64,000 nt of DNA from Roseitranquillus sp963749675 (GTDB lineage Bacteria; Pseudomonadota; Alphaproteobacteria; Rhodobacterales; Rhodobacteraceae): assembly GCA_963749675.1 (NCBI GenBank), contig CAVVNT010000011.1, forward strand, positions 25,889-89,888, given 5' to 3'. A program made the position numbers and the translations under genes. Positions 43,821-53,190 of the stretch are shown in pieces; the stretch's first letter is position 1; each line of letters starts with the position of its first letter. Below the pieces are notes generated by a model. The model was given only the letters and a program-made list of their open reading frames with translations. It ran no database searches and was not told the origin of the DNA.

Positions 43821-45125
43821 TCATGCCGACAGCACACCGGCCAGCGAATTGGACCCCGCCGAGATGATGCGGACCCTGCGAAGATCGCCAGGCGCGGCCG
43901 CACCCTCGACGTGCACTGCCTGAAGATATTCCGACTTTCCAACCACCTGCCCGGCCGTGCGACCCGGCCGCTCGAACAGAACATCGGCCTCTCTTCCGAC
44001 CATTGCCTCCTGCGCGGCACGTTGCTGCCGCGTGAGAAGCGCCTGCAGCCGCTGCAACCTCTCGTCCGCCTCGCCCGCGTCCACCAGCGTACGCTCCGCC
44101 GCCGGCGTGCCGGGTCGCTGCGAATACTTGAAGCTGAAGGCATGCGAATAGCCGACGGCTTCGACGAGGGAGAGCGTGTCGGCGAAGTCCGCCTCCGTCT
44201 CCTCGGGGAATCCCACGATGAAGTCACCCGACATCGCGATGTCGGGCCTCGCCGTGCGGATCCGCTCGATCAAGCGCAGGTACGACTCGGCAGAATGCTT
44301 GCAATTCATCCGCTTGAGGATCCGGTCCGATCCCGACTGCACGGGCAGGTGAAGATACGGCATCAGCTCCGGCACCTCGGCATGAGCTGCGATCAGATCG
44401 TCACTCATGTCGTTCGGGTGGCTTGTCACGTAGCGGATGCGATCCAGACCATCGACGTCTGCCAGCGTGCGGATGAGCCGCGCGAGGCTCCAGCCGTCGG
44501 CATGGTAGGCGTTGACGTTCTGGCCAAGCAGCGTGACCTCGCGAGCCCCGGCTTCGACGAGCGACCGCGCCTCCGCCAGAACGCGCTCCGCCGGACGGCT
44601 GACTTCGGCGCCGCGGGTGTAGGGCACGACGCAGAACGCGCAGAACTTGTCGCAGCCCTCCTGCACCGTGAGGAAAGCGGCCGGGCCCGTGCTGCGGCGG
44701 CCCTGCGGCAGGCGGTCGAACTTGTCCTCTTCGGGAAAGTCGGTGTCGATCGCGCGCTCGCCCGCACGCGCCCTTCGATCCAGATCCGGCAGCCGATGAT
44801 AGCTCTGCGGCCCGACGACGAGATCGACGAACGGCTGGCGCGCCACGATCTCTGCCCCCTCGGCCTGTGCGACGCATCCGGTGACGCCGATCCTGAGGTT
44901 GGGGTTCGCGGCCTTCAGCGGCTTCAGGCGTCCGAGCTCGGAATATACCTTCTCGGCAGCTTTTTCACGAATATGGCAGGTGTTCAGAAGAATGAGGTCG
45001 GCCTCGTCGGGACGCTCGGTAGTCTCGTACCCCTGCAGCGCCTCCGCCATCCGCTCGCTGTCGTAGACGTTCATCTGACAGCCGTAGGTCTTGATGAAAA
45101 GCTTGCGCGTCACGTCGGGTGCCAT
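43821..45125 (-). CDS. miaB: tRNA-2-methylthio-N6-dimethylallyladenosine synthase MiaB
   Basis: MiaB is a radical-SAM methylthiotransferase that makes ms2i6A37 in tRNA. The 434-residue protein has the N-terminal MTTase domain (KLFIKTYGCQMNVYDSERMA with Cys; LLNTCHIREKAAEKVYSELG; GVTGCVAQAEG), the radical-SAM cluster CDKFCAFCVVPYTRGAEVSR (CxxxCxxC) and a C-terminal TRAM domain (READVLFERPGRTAGQVVGK). Upstream of phoH, as usual. Confidence 0.97.
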   Translation of the reverse strand: MAPDVTRKLFIKTYGCQMNVYDSERMAEALQGYETTERPDEADLILLNTCHIREKAAEKVYSELGRLKPLKAANPNLRIGVTGCVAQAEGAEIVARQPFVDLVVGPQSYHRLPDLDRRARAGERAIDTDFPEEDKFDRLPQGRRSTGPAAFLTVQEGCDKFCAFCVVPYTRGAEVSRPAERVLAEARSLVEAGAREVTLLGQNVNAYHADGWSLARLIRTLADVDGLDRIRYVTSHPNDMSDDLIAAHAEVPELMPYLHLPVQSGSDRILKRMNCKHSAESYLRLIERIRTARPDIAMSGDFIVGFPEETEADFADTLSLVEAVGYSHAFSFKYSQRPGTPAAERTLVDAGEADERLQRLQALLTRQQRAAQEAMVGREADVLFERPGRTAGQVVGKSEYLQAVHVEGAAAPGDLRRVRIISAGSNSLAGVLSA

Positions 45126-45200
45126 TCCATTGGAAACGAAGCCTCCTACACCCGGTCGCTGACATCAGGCAACGGATGGCGTCGCCGCGCCCGGAAGATG

Positions 45201-45560
45201 TCAGCCGTGCGCGACCACGTCATGGTGCGCAAGACTGTCGTCGGGAGCTTCGGCGCGATCGGTCATCCCGTAGTCGCGCAGGACGCTTGCGACGCGCAGA
45301 CGGTAGTCGGTGAAGACGCCGGCGCGACCCGCCTCCTGAGCTGCGCGGTGGCGTGAGGTGCGGCGCCAAGCCATCACCGCCTCCTCGTCCTTGAACACAG
45401 AAAGCGACAGCATCTTTCCCGGCGTCGTCAGGCTCACGAACCGTTCGACGGAAACGAAGCCCGGAACCTGCGAAAGGTCGTGTCGCAGCGAGGCTGCGAT
45501 CGACAGATACTCCTCGCGGCGTCCTTCGGCCGGACACACCTCGAAGATGATCGCGATCAC
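45201..45560 (-). CDS. ABM-domain (antibiotic biosynthesis monooxygenase-like) protein
   Basis: This 119-residue protein is a single ABM fold beginning MIAIIFEVCPAEGRREEYLS, with LSQVPGFVSVERFVSLTTPG and FKDEEAVMAWRRTSRHRAAQ. Its ATG overlaps the stop of irr, so the two are cotranscribed, which suggests a link to haem or iron status. The activity is not known; haem-degrading and structural members share this fold. Confidence 0.82.
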   Translation of the reverse strand: MIAIIFEVCPAEGRREEYLSIAASLRHDLSQVPGFVSVERFVSLTTPGKMLSLSVFKDEEAVMAWRRTSRHRAAQEAGRAGVFTDYRLRVASVLRDYGMTDRAEAPDDSLAHHDVVAHG

Positions 45561-46003
45561 GTCCGCCGGAGCCGGATCACCACGTCGACGCTGACGATCT
45601 CCGCTCCCTCCGGCGCCTGCGGAAGCCGCGCGATCTTCAATTCTTCCGAAGGCGCGTCGGTCAAGCGCGCACCGTCCTCCCAGAAGAAATGCGGGTGCTC
45701 GTCCATTCGCGTGTCGAAGTAGCTTCGCGCGCCGTCGACCGTGACCTCCTGCATCAGCCCGGCATCGCAGAACGCCTTGAGCGTATTGTAGACGGTGGCC
45801 AGGGATACCGACGCACCGACGTCCTGCGCCGCCGCATGCAGGCTTTCCGCTGTTACGTGCCGATCGTTGCCGTCACCGACCAGCAGCGCGGCGAGAGACA
45901 CGCGTTGGCGGGTCGGCCGCAGACCGGCCCGATTGAGCCATGCCGTCCCGCGATCGCGGGCGACCTGATCCGTCGCTGACATCTGCTCGCTCATGAGGTC
46001 CAA
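45557..46003 (-). CDS. irr: Fur-family iron-responsive regulator Irr
   Basis: Irr is the Fur-family repressor/activator of alphaproteobacteria that senses haem. The 148-residue protein contains the winged helix (GLRPTRQRVSLAALLVGDGN; HVTAESLHAAAQDVGASVSL; ATVYNTLKAFCDAGLMQEV) and the shortened C-terminal metal region (DTRMDEHPHFFWEDGARLTD) without the extra Cys pairs of Fur. Divergence from fabA and adjacency to fabB are characteristic of irr in Rhodobacterales and Rhizobiales. Two nearby ATGs allow starts at 46003 or about 45991. Confidence 0.92.
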   Translation of the reverse strand: MDLMSEQMSATDQVARDRGTAWLNRAGLRPTRQRVSLAALLVGDGNDRHVTAESLHAAAQDVGASVSLATVYNTLKAFCDAGLMQEVTVDGARSYFDTRMDEHPHFFWEDGARLTDAPSEELKIARLPQAPEGAEIVSVDVVIRLRRT

Positions 46004-46136
46004 TATAGTGCGGCAAGTGCCCAGCTTTCAAACGGATTATCGCGGCGCAACACAACGCTCGGCGCCCCGCTTGCCCTTCCGGCGGGCCGGGTGATAGAGC
46101 TTGCGAGGACGCGACACCTTGAGGGCGCCCAGCGAT

Positions 46137-46643
46137 ATGGCTGATTTTCCAAGCAGTTTCGACAAGGAAGGGCTGCTCAAATGTGCTCGGGGCGAGCTCT
46201 TCGGTCCCGGCAATCCGCAGCTTCCCGAGCCGCCAATGCTGATGATGGATCGCGTGACGGAGATAAGCGGCGATGGCGGCTTGCATGGCAAGGGACATGT
46301 TAAGGCCGAGTTCGACATCGATCCCGACCTGTGGTTCTTCAAGTGCCACTTTCCGGGCGATCCCGTGATGCCCGGATGCCTGGGCCTCGACGCGCTCTGG
46401 CAGCTCACCGGCTTCAACCTTGGTTGGCGCGGAATGCAGGGCCGCGGCCGTGCTCTCGGGGTTGGAGAGGTCAAGTTCTCCGCGATGGTCACGCCGGGGA
46501 CGAAACTCGTGACCTACCTCGTGGATTTCACCCGTGTGATCGACCGCAGGCTGAAGATGGGAATCGCAGGAGGCCGGATGCTCGCCGACGGCGAGGAAAT
46601 CTACCGGGCCGATGGCCTCAAGGTCGGACTTTTCTCGGAATGA
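46137..46643 (+). CDS. fabA: 3-hydroxydecanoyl-ACP dehydratase/isomerase
   Basis: FabA dehydrates 3-hydroxyacyl-ACP and isomerises trans-2- to cis-3-decenoyl-ACP, starting unsaturated fatty acid synthesis. The 168-residue protein starts at ATG 46137 (MADFPSSFDKEGLLKCARGE). It has the catalytic His in FFKCHFPGDPVMPGCLGLDA and the Asp in that block, then WRGMQGRGRALGVGEVKFSA. The stop overlaps the fabB start (ATGA). Confidence 0.97.
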   Translation: MADFPSSFDKEGLLKCARGELFGPGNPQLPEPPMLMMDRVTEISGDGGLHGKGHVKAEFDIDPDLWFFKCHFPGDPVMPGCLGLDALWQLTGFNLGWRGMQGRGRALGVGEVKFSAMVTPGTKLVTYLVDFTRVIDRRLKMGIAGGRMLADGEEIYRADGLKVGLFSE

Positions 46644-47872
46644 CCCGTCGGGTCGTCATCACGGGTCTCGGCGTCGTCTCCCCGATCGGCAACGATGCAG
46701 GGGAGGTAGTGGCCTCTCTGAAGGCAGGGCGCTCGGGAATCGAATTCTCGCCCCAGATGGCCGAGCACGGGTTTCGTAGCCAAGTGGCGGGAACGCTCAA
46801 GATCGACGTTGCCGAGCATGTCGACAAGCGCCCCCTCCGGTTCATGGGACCGGGCGCTGCGTATGCCTATATCGCGATGCGCCAGGCGATCGAGGATGCC
46901 GGTCTTGACGACAACGTGGTCTCCGACCCGATGACCGGGCTGATCGCAGGCTCCGGCGGACCCTCGACCTCGGCCATGTTCGATGCGCACCAGACGGTGC
47001 TGCAGAAGGGCAGTCCCCGGCGGATCGGTCCGTTCGCGGTGCCCAAGTGCATGTCCTCGACCGTTTCGGCCAACCTTTCGACCGCCTTCAAGATCAAGGG
47101 CATGAACTTTTCGATCACGTCCGCCTGCTCGACCTCGCTGCACTGCATCGGGATGGCGGCACAGCAGGTCGCGCTCGGCCACCAGGACGTCATGTTCGCC
47201 GGCGGCGGCGAGGAGCTCGACTGGACGCTCTCCTGCCTCTTCGACGCGATGGGCGCGATGTCGTCCAAGTTCAACGACACCCCAGAGCGCGCGAGTCGCG
47301 CCTTCGACGCCGCCCGCGACGGCTTCGTCATCGCCGGCGGCGGGGGCATGGTCGTGCTCGAGCCGCTGGAGCGGGCGCAGGCCCGCGGCGCGCGGATATA
47401 CGCCGAGATCACGGGCTTCGGCGCCACCTCCGACGGCCACGACATGGTCGCTCCGTCGGGCGAAGGCGGCGAGCGGGCTATGCGCCTCGCGCTCCGGACG
47501 CTGCCCGAGGGGCGTCGCGTGAGCTACATCAATGCGCATGGCACCTCGACACCCGTCGGCGACGTGGGCGAGGTACAGGCGGTGCGCCGCGTCTTCCCCG
47601 ACGACCAGCCCCCGATCTCCTCGACCAAGTCGATGACCGGCCACTCCCAAGGCGCGACCGGGGCGCAGGAGGCGATCTATTGCCTGCTGATGCTGCGCGA
47701 CGACTTCGTCGCTCCCTCGATCAACGTCGAGACGCTGGATCCCGCGCTCGAGCCGCACGAAATCGCGACCGAGATGGTTGAGAATGCAGGCCTTGACACG
47801 GTGATGACGAACTCCTTCGGCTTCGGCGGGACCAATGGCGCGATGCTGCTGTCGAGGCTGCGCGATGGCTGA
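46640..47872 (+). CDS. fabB: Beta-ketoacyl-ACP synthase I
   Basis: FabB elongates unsaturated acyl-ACPs. The 410-residue condensing enzyme has the nucleophile Cys in ITSACSTSLHCIGMA, the His blocks INAHGTSTPVGDVGEVQAVR and KSMTGHSQGATGAQEAIYC, and the C-terminal NSFGFGGTNGAMLL. ATG 46640 overlaps the fabA stop and its own stop overlaps fabI, so the three are a coupled operon. Confidence 0.97.
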   Translation: MTRRVVITGLGVVSPIGNDAGEVVASLKAGRSGIEFSPQMAEHGFRSQVAGTLKIDVAEHVDKRPLRFMGPGAAYAYIAMRQAIEDAGLDDNVVSDPMTGLIAGSGGPSTSAMFDAHQTVLQKGSPRRIGPFAVPKCMSSTVSANLSTAFKIKGMNFSITSACSTSLHCIGMAAQQVALGHQDVMFAGGGEELDWTLSCLFDAMGAMSSKFNDTPERASRAFDAARDGFVIAGGGGMVVLEPLERAQARGARIYAEITGFGATSDGHDMVAPSGEGGERAMRLALRTLPEGRRVSYINAHGTSTPVGDVGEVQAVRRVFPDDQPPISSTKSMTGHSQGATGAQEAIYCLLMLRDDFVAPSINVETLDPALEPHEIATEMVENAGLDTVMTNSFGFGGTNGAMLLSRLRDG

Positions 47873-48674
47873 GCTTCTCGCCGGCAAGCGCGGTCTCGTC
47901 ATGGGCGTGGCCAACGACCGCTCGATCGCCTGGGGCATCGCCCGCGCGATGGCGGCGGAAGGCGCGAGCCTTGCATTTTCGCACCAGGGAGAGGCGCTGC
48001 TGCGCCGGGTGGAGCCCCTCGCCGCGTCCGTCGGGTCCAGTATCTTGGTGGATGTCGACGTCACCGACAGCGCAAAGATGGACGGCGCGTTCGAGCTTCT
48101 TTCCGACACGTGGGGCAACCTCGACTTCGTGGTCCACGCCATCGCGTTTTCCGACAAATCCGAATTGACGGGCCGCTTCGTTGATACCAGCCACGAGAAT
48201 TTCCAGCGGTCGCTGCAGATCTCCTGCTATTCGCTGATCGATGTGGCCCGCCGCGCACGGCCGCTGATGATCCGCGAGCAGGAGCGAGCGGGCGGCAGCA
48301 TCCTCACGCTGACCTACCAGGGCTCCAACAAGGTCACGCCGTTCTACAACGTTATGGGCGTGGCCAAGGCAGCGCTCGAGTCGACCGTGCGTTATCTCGC
48401 CAACGACCTCGGGCCGGAGGGGATCCGTGTCAATGCCGTATCTCCCGGGCCGATGAAGACACTGGCCGGGGCCGCGATCGGCGGCGCCCGCCGGACCTTT
48501 CGTCACGCGCTCGAAAACGCTCCTCTCCGGGCGTCCGCCACTCTCGAGGCGGTCGGCGGCACCGCTGTCTGGCTCGCGTCGGACTATGGCGCCTGCACGA
48601 CCGGGGAGATCGTGCATGTCGACGGCGGCTACCACGTCCTCGGCATGCCCCAGCCCGAGAATATTTCCACCTGA
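47865..48674 (+). CDS. fabI: Enoyl-ACP reductase (FabI type)
   Basis: FabI reduces trans-2-enoyl-ACP with NAD(P)H, the last step of each elongation round. The 269-residue SDR protein starts at ATG 47865, overlapping fabB by 8 bases. It shows the FabI-type cofactor motif GKRGLVMGVANDRSIAWGIA, VVHAIAFSDKSELTGRFVDT, the catalytic Y-x6-K in FYNVMGVAKAALES, and NAVSPGPMKTLAGAAI. It is the target of triclosan in other bacteria. Confidence 0.96.
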   Translation: MAELLAGKRGLVMGVANDRSIAWGIARAMAAEGASLAFSHQGEALLRRVEPLAASVGSSILVDVDVTDSAKMDGAFELLSDTWGNLDFVVHAIAFSDKSELTGRFVDTSHENFQRSLQISCYSLIDVARRARPLMIREQERAGGSILTLTYQGSNKVTPFYNVMGVAKAALESTVRYLANDLGPEGIRVNAVSPGPMKTLAGAAIGGARRTFRHALENAPLRASATLEAVGGTAVWLASDYGACTTGEIVHVDGGYHVLGMPQPENIST

Positions 48675-48884
48675 TCTCGCGCTGGGAGGAGGTCGGTTTG
48701 GGGATGAGCGCGGGCGTCGGGAGCGGCAAGCACTGGAGCCGCGGACGAGACGCTTGCGGCTCACCGCGATCGGGTGATGGCGCAGATTGCCTCCCGGGCG
48801 CCGCCGCGGCACCCTTGCCTCTGGCGTGGTGACAACGCCGCGAGCAACCTCGATCGACGCTGTCCGCCCTCTATCTCGGCTTCC

Positions 48885-49868
48885 ATGGATCGCCGCACAT
48901 TGATCGCTGCCCTCGCCGGGCTCCCACTCGCCGGACATGCGATGGCGCAAGGCCGCTTTGCCGCCGCCTACGACGGCGCCCGCCGGCTCGACCAGCTCCG
49001 GGCCCTCGTCATTGCCGAGGACGGATCCGTTGTCCGGGCCGAGGCCCTGCGCGGGCCGGCGCCTGACGTCCCGGTCAACGTGAAGTCGGTGTCGAAGTCC
49101 GTCGTCTCCGCACTTGTCGGCATAGCCATCGCGAGGGGAGAGCTGCCGGGCACCGGTGCCACCCTTGGCGAGGTGGCGCCTGGCCTGATCCCCTCCACTG
49201 CCGAGCCGGGAGTGGCCGGAATCTCCCTGGGTGACCTGCTGTCGATGCGCTCCGGCCTCGAACGTACCTCGGGCGGCAACTACGGCGCTTGGGTCGAGAG
49301 CGACGACTGGGTGTCCTACGCCCTCGCGCGCCCCTTCGTGGACGAGCCCGGCGGACAGATGCTGTACTCCACCGGCAACACCCACATCCTCGGTGCCGTG
49401 CTGGTCGAGGCGACGGGGCTTTCCCTGCTCGAGCAGGCGCGTCGGCGGATCGGCGACCCGCTCGACATCCGCATCCCACCGTGGACGCGCGACCCGCAGG
49501 GCCGATATATGGGCGGCAACAACATGGCGCTATCGCCGCTCTCCATGATCCGATTCGGCGAGGCGTGGCGCACCGACCTCGGCGCCGTGCCGCGCGGTTG
49601 GGTGGACGCCGCGTGGACGCCGCGCGCACGGTCCCGCTACTCCGGCGACGGTTACGGCTATGGCTGGTTCCTGACGCGGATGGCGGGCCATGATGCGACC
49701 TACGCGCGCGGCTACGGCGGACAGATGATCTGGGTGATTCCCGATCTCTCCCTCACAGTTGCCGTGACCTCCGACCCGGACCGCCCTGCCCGCTCCCGGG
49801 GCTACGCGGGCGATCTCCATGAACTTGTCGAGACCCGCATTCTGCCCGAAGCGCGCCGCAGGTCGTAG
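48885..49868 (+). CDS. Serine beta-lactamase-like protein
   Basis: This 327-residue protein starts at ATG 48885 with a signal peptide (MDRRTLIAALAGLPLAGHAM then AQ). The S-x-x-K motif is SVSKSVVSALVG, followed by GDLLSMRSGLERTSGGNYGA and a YSTGNTH Tyr motif, and GYGYGWFLTRMAGHD near the end, the usual class C/esterase layout. Whether it cleaves beta-lactams, peptides or esters cannot be decided from sequence. A longer frame opens at 48774, but the signal peptide supports the chosen start. The 210 bp upstream of it hold nothing I recognise. Confidence 0.85.
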   Translation: MDRRTLIAALAGLPLAGHAMAQGRFAAAYDGARRLDQLRALVIAEDGSVVRAEALRGPAPDVPVNVKSVSKSVVSALVGIAIARGELPGTGATLGEVAPGLIPSTAEPGVAGISLGDLLSMRSGLERTSGGNYGAWVESDDWVSYALARPFVDEPGGQMLYSTGNTHILGAVLVEATGLSLLEQARRRIGDPLDIRIPPWTRDPQGRYMGGNNMALSPLSMIRFGEAWRTDLGAVPRGWVDAAWTPRARSRYSGDGYGYGWFLTRMAGHDATYARGYGGQMIWVIPDLSLTVAVTSDPDRPARSRGYAGDLHELVETRILPEARRRS

Positions 49869-49869
49869 G

Positions 49870-50141
49870 CTTCGCGCAAGGCACGTAATCCAGTGCGGCG
49901 GAATGGCATCGCCATCCGGAACCGAAGCGATATCGAATAGTCCGGCGATCATCCGATCGCCAATGCGTGTAACGTCGTAGCTGTGCTCGCCCATCGGCAT
50001 CTCGTCGTAGCTCCAGCCACAGACTGCCGCGCAATGGTCCTTGGCGCCGGCCACGTCGCGCGTGGCAAGCTCGATCAACAGACCTGACCGGCTCGCTCCT
50101 TCAGCCCCTGCCAATGGCGCGCCCAGAATGGCGCCGCTCAC
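49870..50141 (-). pseudogene. Glyoxalase/VOC-family protein, N-terminal fragment
   Basis: The minus strand reads LLIELATRDVAGAKDHCAAV, CGWSYDEMPMGEHSYDVTRI, GDRMIAGLF and IPPHWITCL, the first beta-alpha-beta module of VOC-family proteins. After IPPHWIT the similarity ends and the frame runs into the antisense of the beta-lactamase gene, so the second half is missing. The upstream start is not clear. Probably a gene remnant. Confidence 0.65.
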
Positions 50142-50194
50142 TTCACCTCAACGCCTCCGCGTGCGATTGTGTCCGCCAGACGAGAGGGACAGTC

Positions 50195-50881
50195 GTGGCT
50201 GCGCCAATCCATGTCTTCGATGCATACGGTACGCTCTTCGACGTCGCCGCGGCAGCCCGCCGGTTGGCCGAAGAGGACACAGGCACGCTCTTCGCGGCGC
50301 GCTGGAAGGAGGTTGCGGAGCACTGGCGGCAGAAGCAGCTCTCCTATTCCTGGCTCCGGCAGATCACGGGGCACTACATCGATTTCTGGCAGCTCACGCA
50401 GGAATCCCTCGACTGGGCACTCGACGCCGCCGGTCTGGCGGATCCGGACCTGCGCGCACGGCTGCTCGCGCTCTACGAAGAGCTCGAGGCCTACCCCGAA
50501 GTGCCGGCCGTGCTGCGCCAGCTCAAGGAGGCGGGCGCGACCACGGCGATCCTGTCCAACGGCTCGCGCGCGATGCTGTCGACCGCCGTGGCCTCGGCCG
50601 GGATCGGCGATCTGCTCGACGACGTTCTTTCGATCGAGACGATCGGCGTCTTCAAACCCGATTCGCGGGTCTACGCCATGGTCGGCCACCGCTTCGGCGG
50701 ATCACCGCGCGGGGTGCGCTTCGTCTCTTCGAACGGCTGGGACGTCGCCGGCGCCGCGCTCCATGGCTTCCGCACCGTGTGGATCAATCGCCGCAAAGAG
50801 CCGGTCGACCGGCTACCGGGCCGTCCGGATGTCATCCTGCCCGATCTCACCGGCCTGCCCGACCTGATGGAGTCCAACTGA
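50195..50881 (+). CDS. Haloacid dehalogenase, type II
   Basis: HAD type II enzymes hydrolyse 2-haloacids through an Asp nucleophile. This 228-residue protein starts at GTG 50195 (GAGAGGGA upstream). It has the nucleophile motif HVFDAYGTLFDV, TAILSNGSRAMLSTAV (motif II), GVFKPDSRVYAMV (motif III Lys) and VSSNGWDVAGAALHGFRTVW (motif IV), which match L-2-haloacid dehalogenases well. An upstream in-frame ATG at 50114 lies in the VOC remnant. Its TGA overlaps the next ATG. Confidence 0.92.
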   Translation: MAAPIHVFDAYGTLFDVAAAARRLAEEDTGTLFAARWKEVAEHWRQKQLSYSWLRQITGHYIDFWQLTQESLDWALDAAGLADPDLRARLLALYEELEAYPEVPAVLRQLKEAGATTAILSNGSRAMLSTAVASAGIGDLLDDVLSIETIGVFKPDSRVYAMVGHRFGGSPRGVRFVSSNGWDVAGAALHGFRTVWINRRKEPVDRLPGRPDVILPDLTGLPDLMESN

Positions 50882-51705
50882 TGCCCCGTTTCGACGCGCT
50901 CGACGGCACCGGCCTGCACTACACCGACGAAGGGGACGGGCTACCGATCCTTGCCCTCGCGGGCCTTACGCGGAACGGCAGCGACTTCGATTACGTCGCG
51001 CCGCACCTTGAAGGCGTTCGCCTGATTCGCCTCGACTATCGCGGTCGGGGGAGGTCCGACTGGGCCGATCCTGCGACCTACAAGGTCCCGATGGAGGCGC
51101 AGGACGCGCTTGCACTGCTCGACCATCTGGGCCTCTCCTCGGCCGCGATCCTCGGCACATCGCGCGGCGGGATCATCGGCATGGGCCTCACCGCACACGC
51201 GGCGCCCCGCGTGCTCGGTCTCGCGCTCAACGACATCGGCCCCGTCATCGCGCCGGAGGGCCTCGACGTGATACGCGGCTACGTCGGCCGCAATCCCGTC
51301 GAGAAGACCCATGCCGAGGCGGCTGCGATGAGGGCGAAGCTCATGGCCGGGTTCGAGGGGGTTCCGACGGAGAGGTGGGAGACGGAGGTATCGAAGCACT
51401 ACCGCGAGACGTCTCACGGCCTCGAGATCAACTACGATCCGCGCCTGCGGGAGGCGGTGCTGTCCGACGCCGCCGATCTCGCGCCGGACCTCTGGCCGCT
51501 CTACGACGCAATCGGCGACATCCCCTTGGCGCTGATCCGCGGCGCCAACAGCGACATCATCAGCGAAGAGACGGCGGCGGAGATGCGGCGCCGCAGGCCC
51601 GAACTCATCTACGCCGAAGTGCCGGGGCGCGGACACGTTCCGTTCCTCGACGAGCCGGAGGCGCTGTCGGCGTTGCACGCTTGGCTCGACCGGCTTCGGA
51701 GCTGA
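50881..51705 (+). CDS. Alpha/beta hydrolase
   Basis: This 274-residue alpha/beta-hydrolase-fold protein starts at ATG 50881, one base overlapping the dehalogenase stop. The nucleophile elbow is GTSRGGIIGMGL (G-x-S-x-G), the oxyanion region LALAGLTRNGSDFD, the acid candidate GANSDIIS and the catalytic His VPGRGHVPFLDEP. The substrate is unknown. Coupling to the dehalogenase and a threonine dehydratase-like enzyme suggests a small catabolic operon. Confidence 0.88.
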   Translation: MPRFDALDGTGLHYTDEGDGLPILALAGLTRNGSDFDYVAPHLEGVRLIRLDYRGRGRSDWADPATYKVPMEAQDALALLDHLGLSSAAILGTSRGGIIGMGLTAHAAPRVLGLALNDIGPVIAPEGLDVIRGYVGRNPVEKTHAEAAAMRAKLMAGFEGVPTERWETEVSKHYRETSHGLEINYDPRLREAVLSDAADLAPDLWPLYDAIGDIPLALIRGANSDIISEETAAEMRRRRPELIYAEVPGRGHVPFLDEPEALSALHAWLDRLRS

Positions 51706-51706
51706 T

Positions 51707-52708
51707 ATGGACGCGACGGCCGCCGTCCCCGTGACCCCTGCCATGATCGCCGAGGCGATGGAGCGGGTCGCCGGCTATGTCCGCCGCACCCCGATGCTGA
51801 CGTCACCGTTCCTCGACCAGATCGCCGGCCGCCGCGTGCTGATCAAGGCGGAATGCCTGCAGCACACCGGAAGCTTCAAGTTCCGCGGCGGCATGAACGC
51901 GGTCTCGGCCCTGCCGGACGACGTTCGCGCCCGTGGCGTCATCGCGTACTCCTCCGGGAATCATGCGCAGGGCGTGGCAAACGCGGCGCGGATGCACGGC
52001 GTGCCCGTGGTCATCATCATGCCCGACGACGCGCCACGGCTGAAACTCGCCAACACCCGCGCCCTCGGCGCAGAGGTCGTCACGTACGACCGCTGGGGCG
52101 AGAGCCGGGAGGAAATCGGCGAGGCGTTGGCGCGGGAGCGGGGCCTGACCCTGATCCGCCCCTACGACGAGCCGGCGGTGATCGCGGGCCAAGGCACCTG
52201 CGGCATCGAGATTTCGCAGCAGGCGCCGGTTTTCGGCGTCACGCAGGCGGACGTCCTCGTCTGTTGCGGTGGAGGCGGGCTGACGTCCGGCATCGCGCTG
52301 GCACTCGCCGCGCGCGCGCCGGGGCTGCGCGTCCGGCCGGTCGAGCCGGAGGGCTTCGACGATACCCGACGCTCCCTCGTCGCCGGGAGGATCCTCGGCA
52401 ACGATCGCGACACGGGCTCGATCTGCGACGCGATCGTCACGCCGAGCCCGGGCGAGGTGACCTTTCCGATCATGCAGGCGCATTGCGGCCCCGGCATCGC
52501 CGTGTCCGACGACGAGGCGCTGCGGGCAATGGCGCACGCCTTCCTGCGCCTCAAGATCGTCGTCGAACCGGGCGGAGCCGTTGCCCTTGCCGCCGCGCTT
52601 TTCAGGCGCGACGCGGTCGAGGGAGAGGCTGTCGTCGTCGTCACCACAGGCGGCAACGTCGACCCGGAGCTCTACGCCCGCTCCCTCCGGACGGTTGACG
52701 CAGGGTAA
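51707..52708 (+). CDS. Threonine/serine dehydratase-like PLP enzyme
   Basis: This 333-residue fold-type II PLP enzyme has the Schiff-base lysine in HTGSFKFRGGMNAV, SSGNHAQGVANAARM (carboxylate binding), VCCGGGGLTSGIAL (phosphate loop) and VVVTTGGNVDP at the end. There is no C-terminal ACT domain, so it is the catabolic/serine racemase-like form rather than the isoleucine-regulated IlvA. It starts one base after the hydrolase stop. Confidence 0.92.
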   Translation: MDATAAVPVTPAMIAEAMERVAGYVRRTPMLTSPFLDQIAGRRVLIKAECLQHTGSFKFRGGMNAVSALPDDVRARGVIAYSSGNHAQGVANAARMHGVPVVIIMPDDAPRLKLANTRALGAEVVTYDRWGESREEIGEALARERGLTLIRPYDEPAVIAGQGTCGIEISQQAPVFGVTQADVLVCCGGGGLTSGIALALAARAPGLRVRPVEPEGFDDTRRSLVAGRILGNDRDTGSICDAIVTPSPGEVTFPIMQAHCGPGIAVSDDEALRAMAHAFLRLKIVVEPGGAVALAAALFRRDAVEGEAVVVVTTGGNVDPELYARSLRTVDAG

Positions 52709-52782
52709 GGAGGAAAATCCCACCCTACCGCCCCTTCCGGCGCGGCGGCACCATCGCCTTCGATCCATGCCGAGCGACAAGC

Positions 52783-52905
52783 ATGCCCGCTTCCGTCAAC
52801 GCCATCGTCCTGATGCTCATGTCCGCGCTCGGCTATGCCGGCGCGAGCGTGGCGATGCCGCGCTTCGGCAGCGGACACGCGCGGGTCCTGATCGGAGCGG
52901 TCGGC
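52783..52905 (+). pseudogene. 5' fragment of a small membrane-protein gene
   Basis: From ATG 52783 the plus strand reads MPASVNAIVLMLMSALGYAG then ASVAM, like the first helix of a DMT-type (EamA-like) transporter. After about 40 codons it changes into the antisense of the prophage DUF6441 fragment. The junction near 52900 probably marks the edge of the inserted prophage remnant. Low certainty. Confidence 0.35.
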
Positions 52906-52909
52906 GCGA

Positions 52910-53190
52910 CGATGATCTGCATCTCGCGCCAAGTCCAGCCGCTTCGGCAGCTTCACCTGCGGCACCAGCAGGAAGATCGGCGCGGTGACCTTGCCGCGTC
53001 CGGTCTTCGATCGAGACACCACCGCCTGGCCCTTGGTGTTCAGCCGTCCCTCCGCCACCAGCAGGCTCGGGCCCGTGCGACGATAGACGAAGCGCAGGCG
53101 CAGCCCGCGTCGCCGCTCCCATTCCGCCGGCGTGATCCGGCCGCCTCGCAAGGACTTGCCTGCGGCGGGCAACGGGATCGCCAGCCAGAA
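52910..53190 (-). pseudogene. Phage DUF6441 protein, C-terminal part
   Basis: The minus strand reads FWLAIPLPAAGKSLRGGRIT, PAEWERRRGLRLRFVYRRTG, TGRGKVTAPIFLLVPQVKLP and KRLDLARDAD, the C-terminal half of phage proteins of the DUF6441 family (tail/neck-associated genes of Rhodobacterales prophages). Its N-terminal half is at 54350-54642, beyond an IS110 element. The extreme C terminus appears cut off near 52910. Confidence 0.75.

Noticed and set aside
48774..48884. N-terminal extension of the beta-lactamase-like protein
   Set aside because: A clear signal peptide begins at ATG 48885; the extra 37 codons have no ribosome site and no family support.
49530..49869. Extension of the VOC fragment through the beta-lactamase region
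   Set aside because: The frame is the antisense of the beta-lactamase gene and VOC similarity stops after IPPHWIT.
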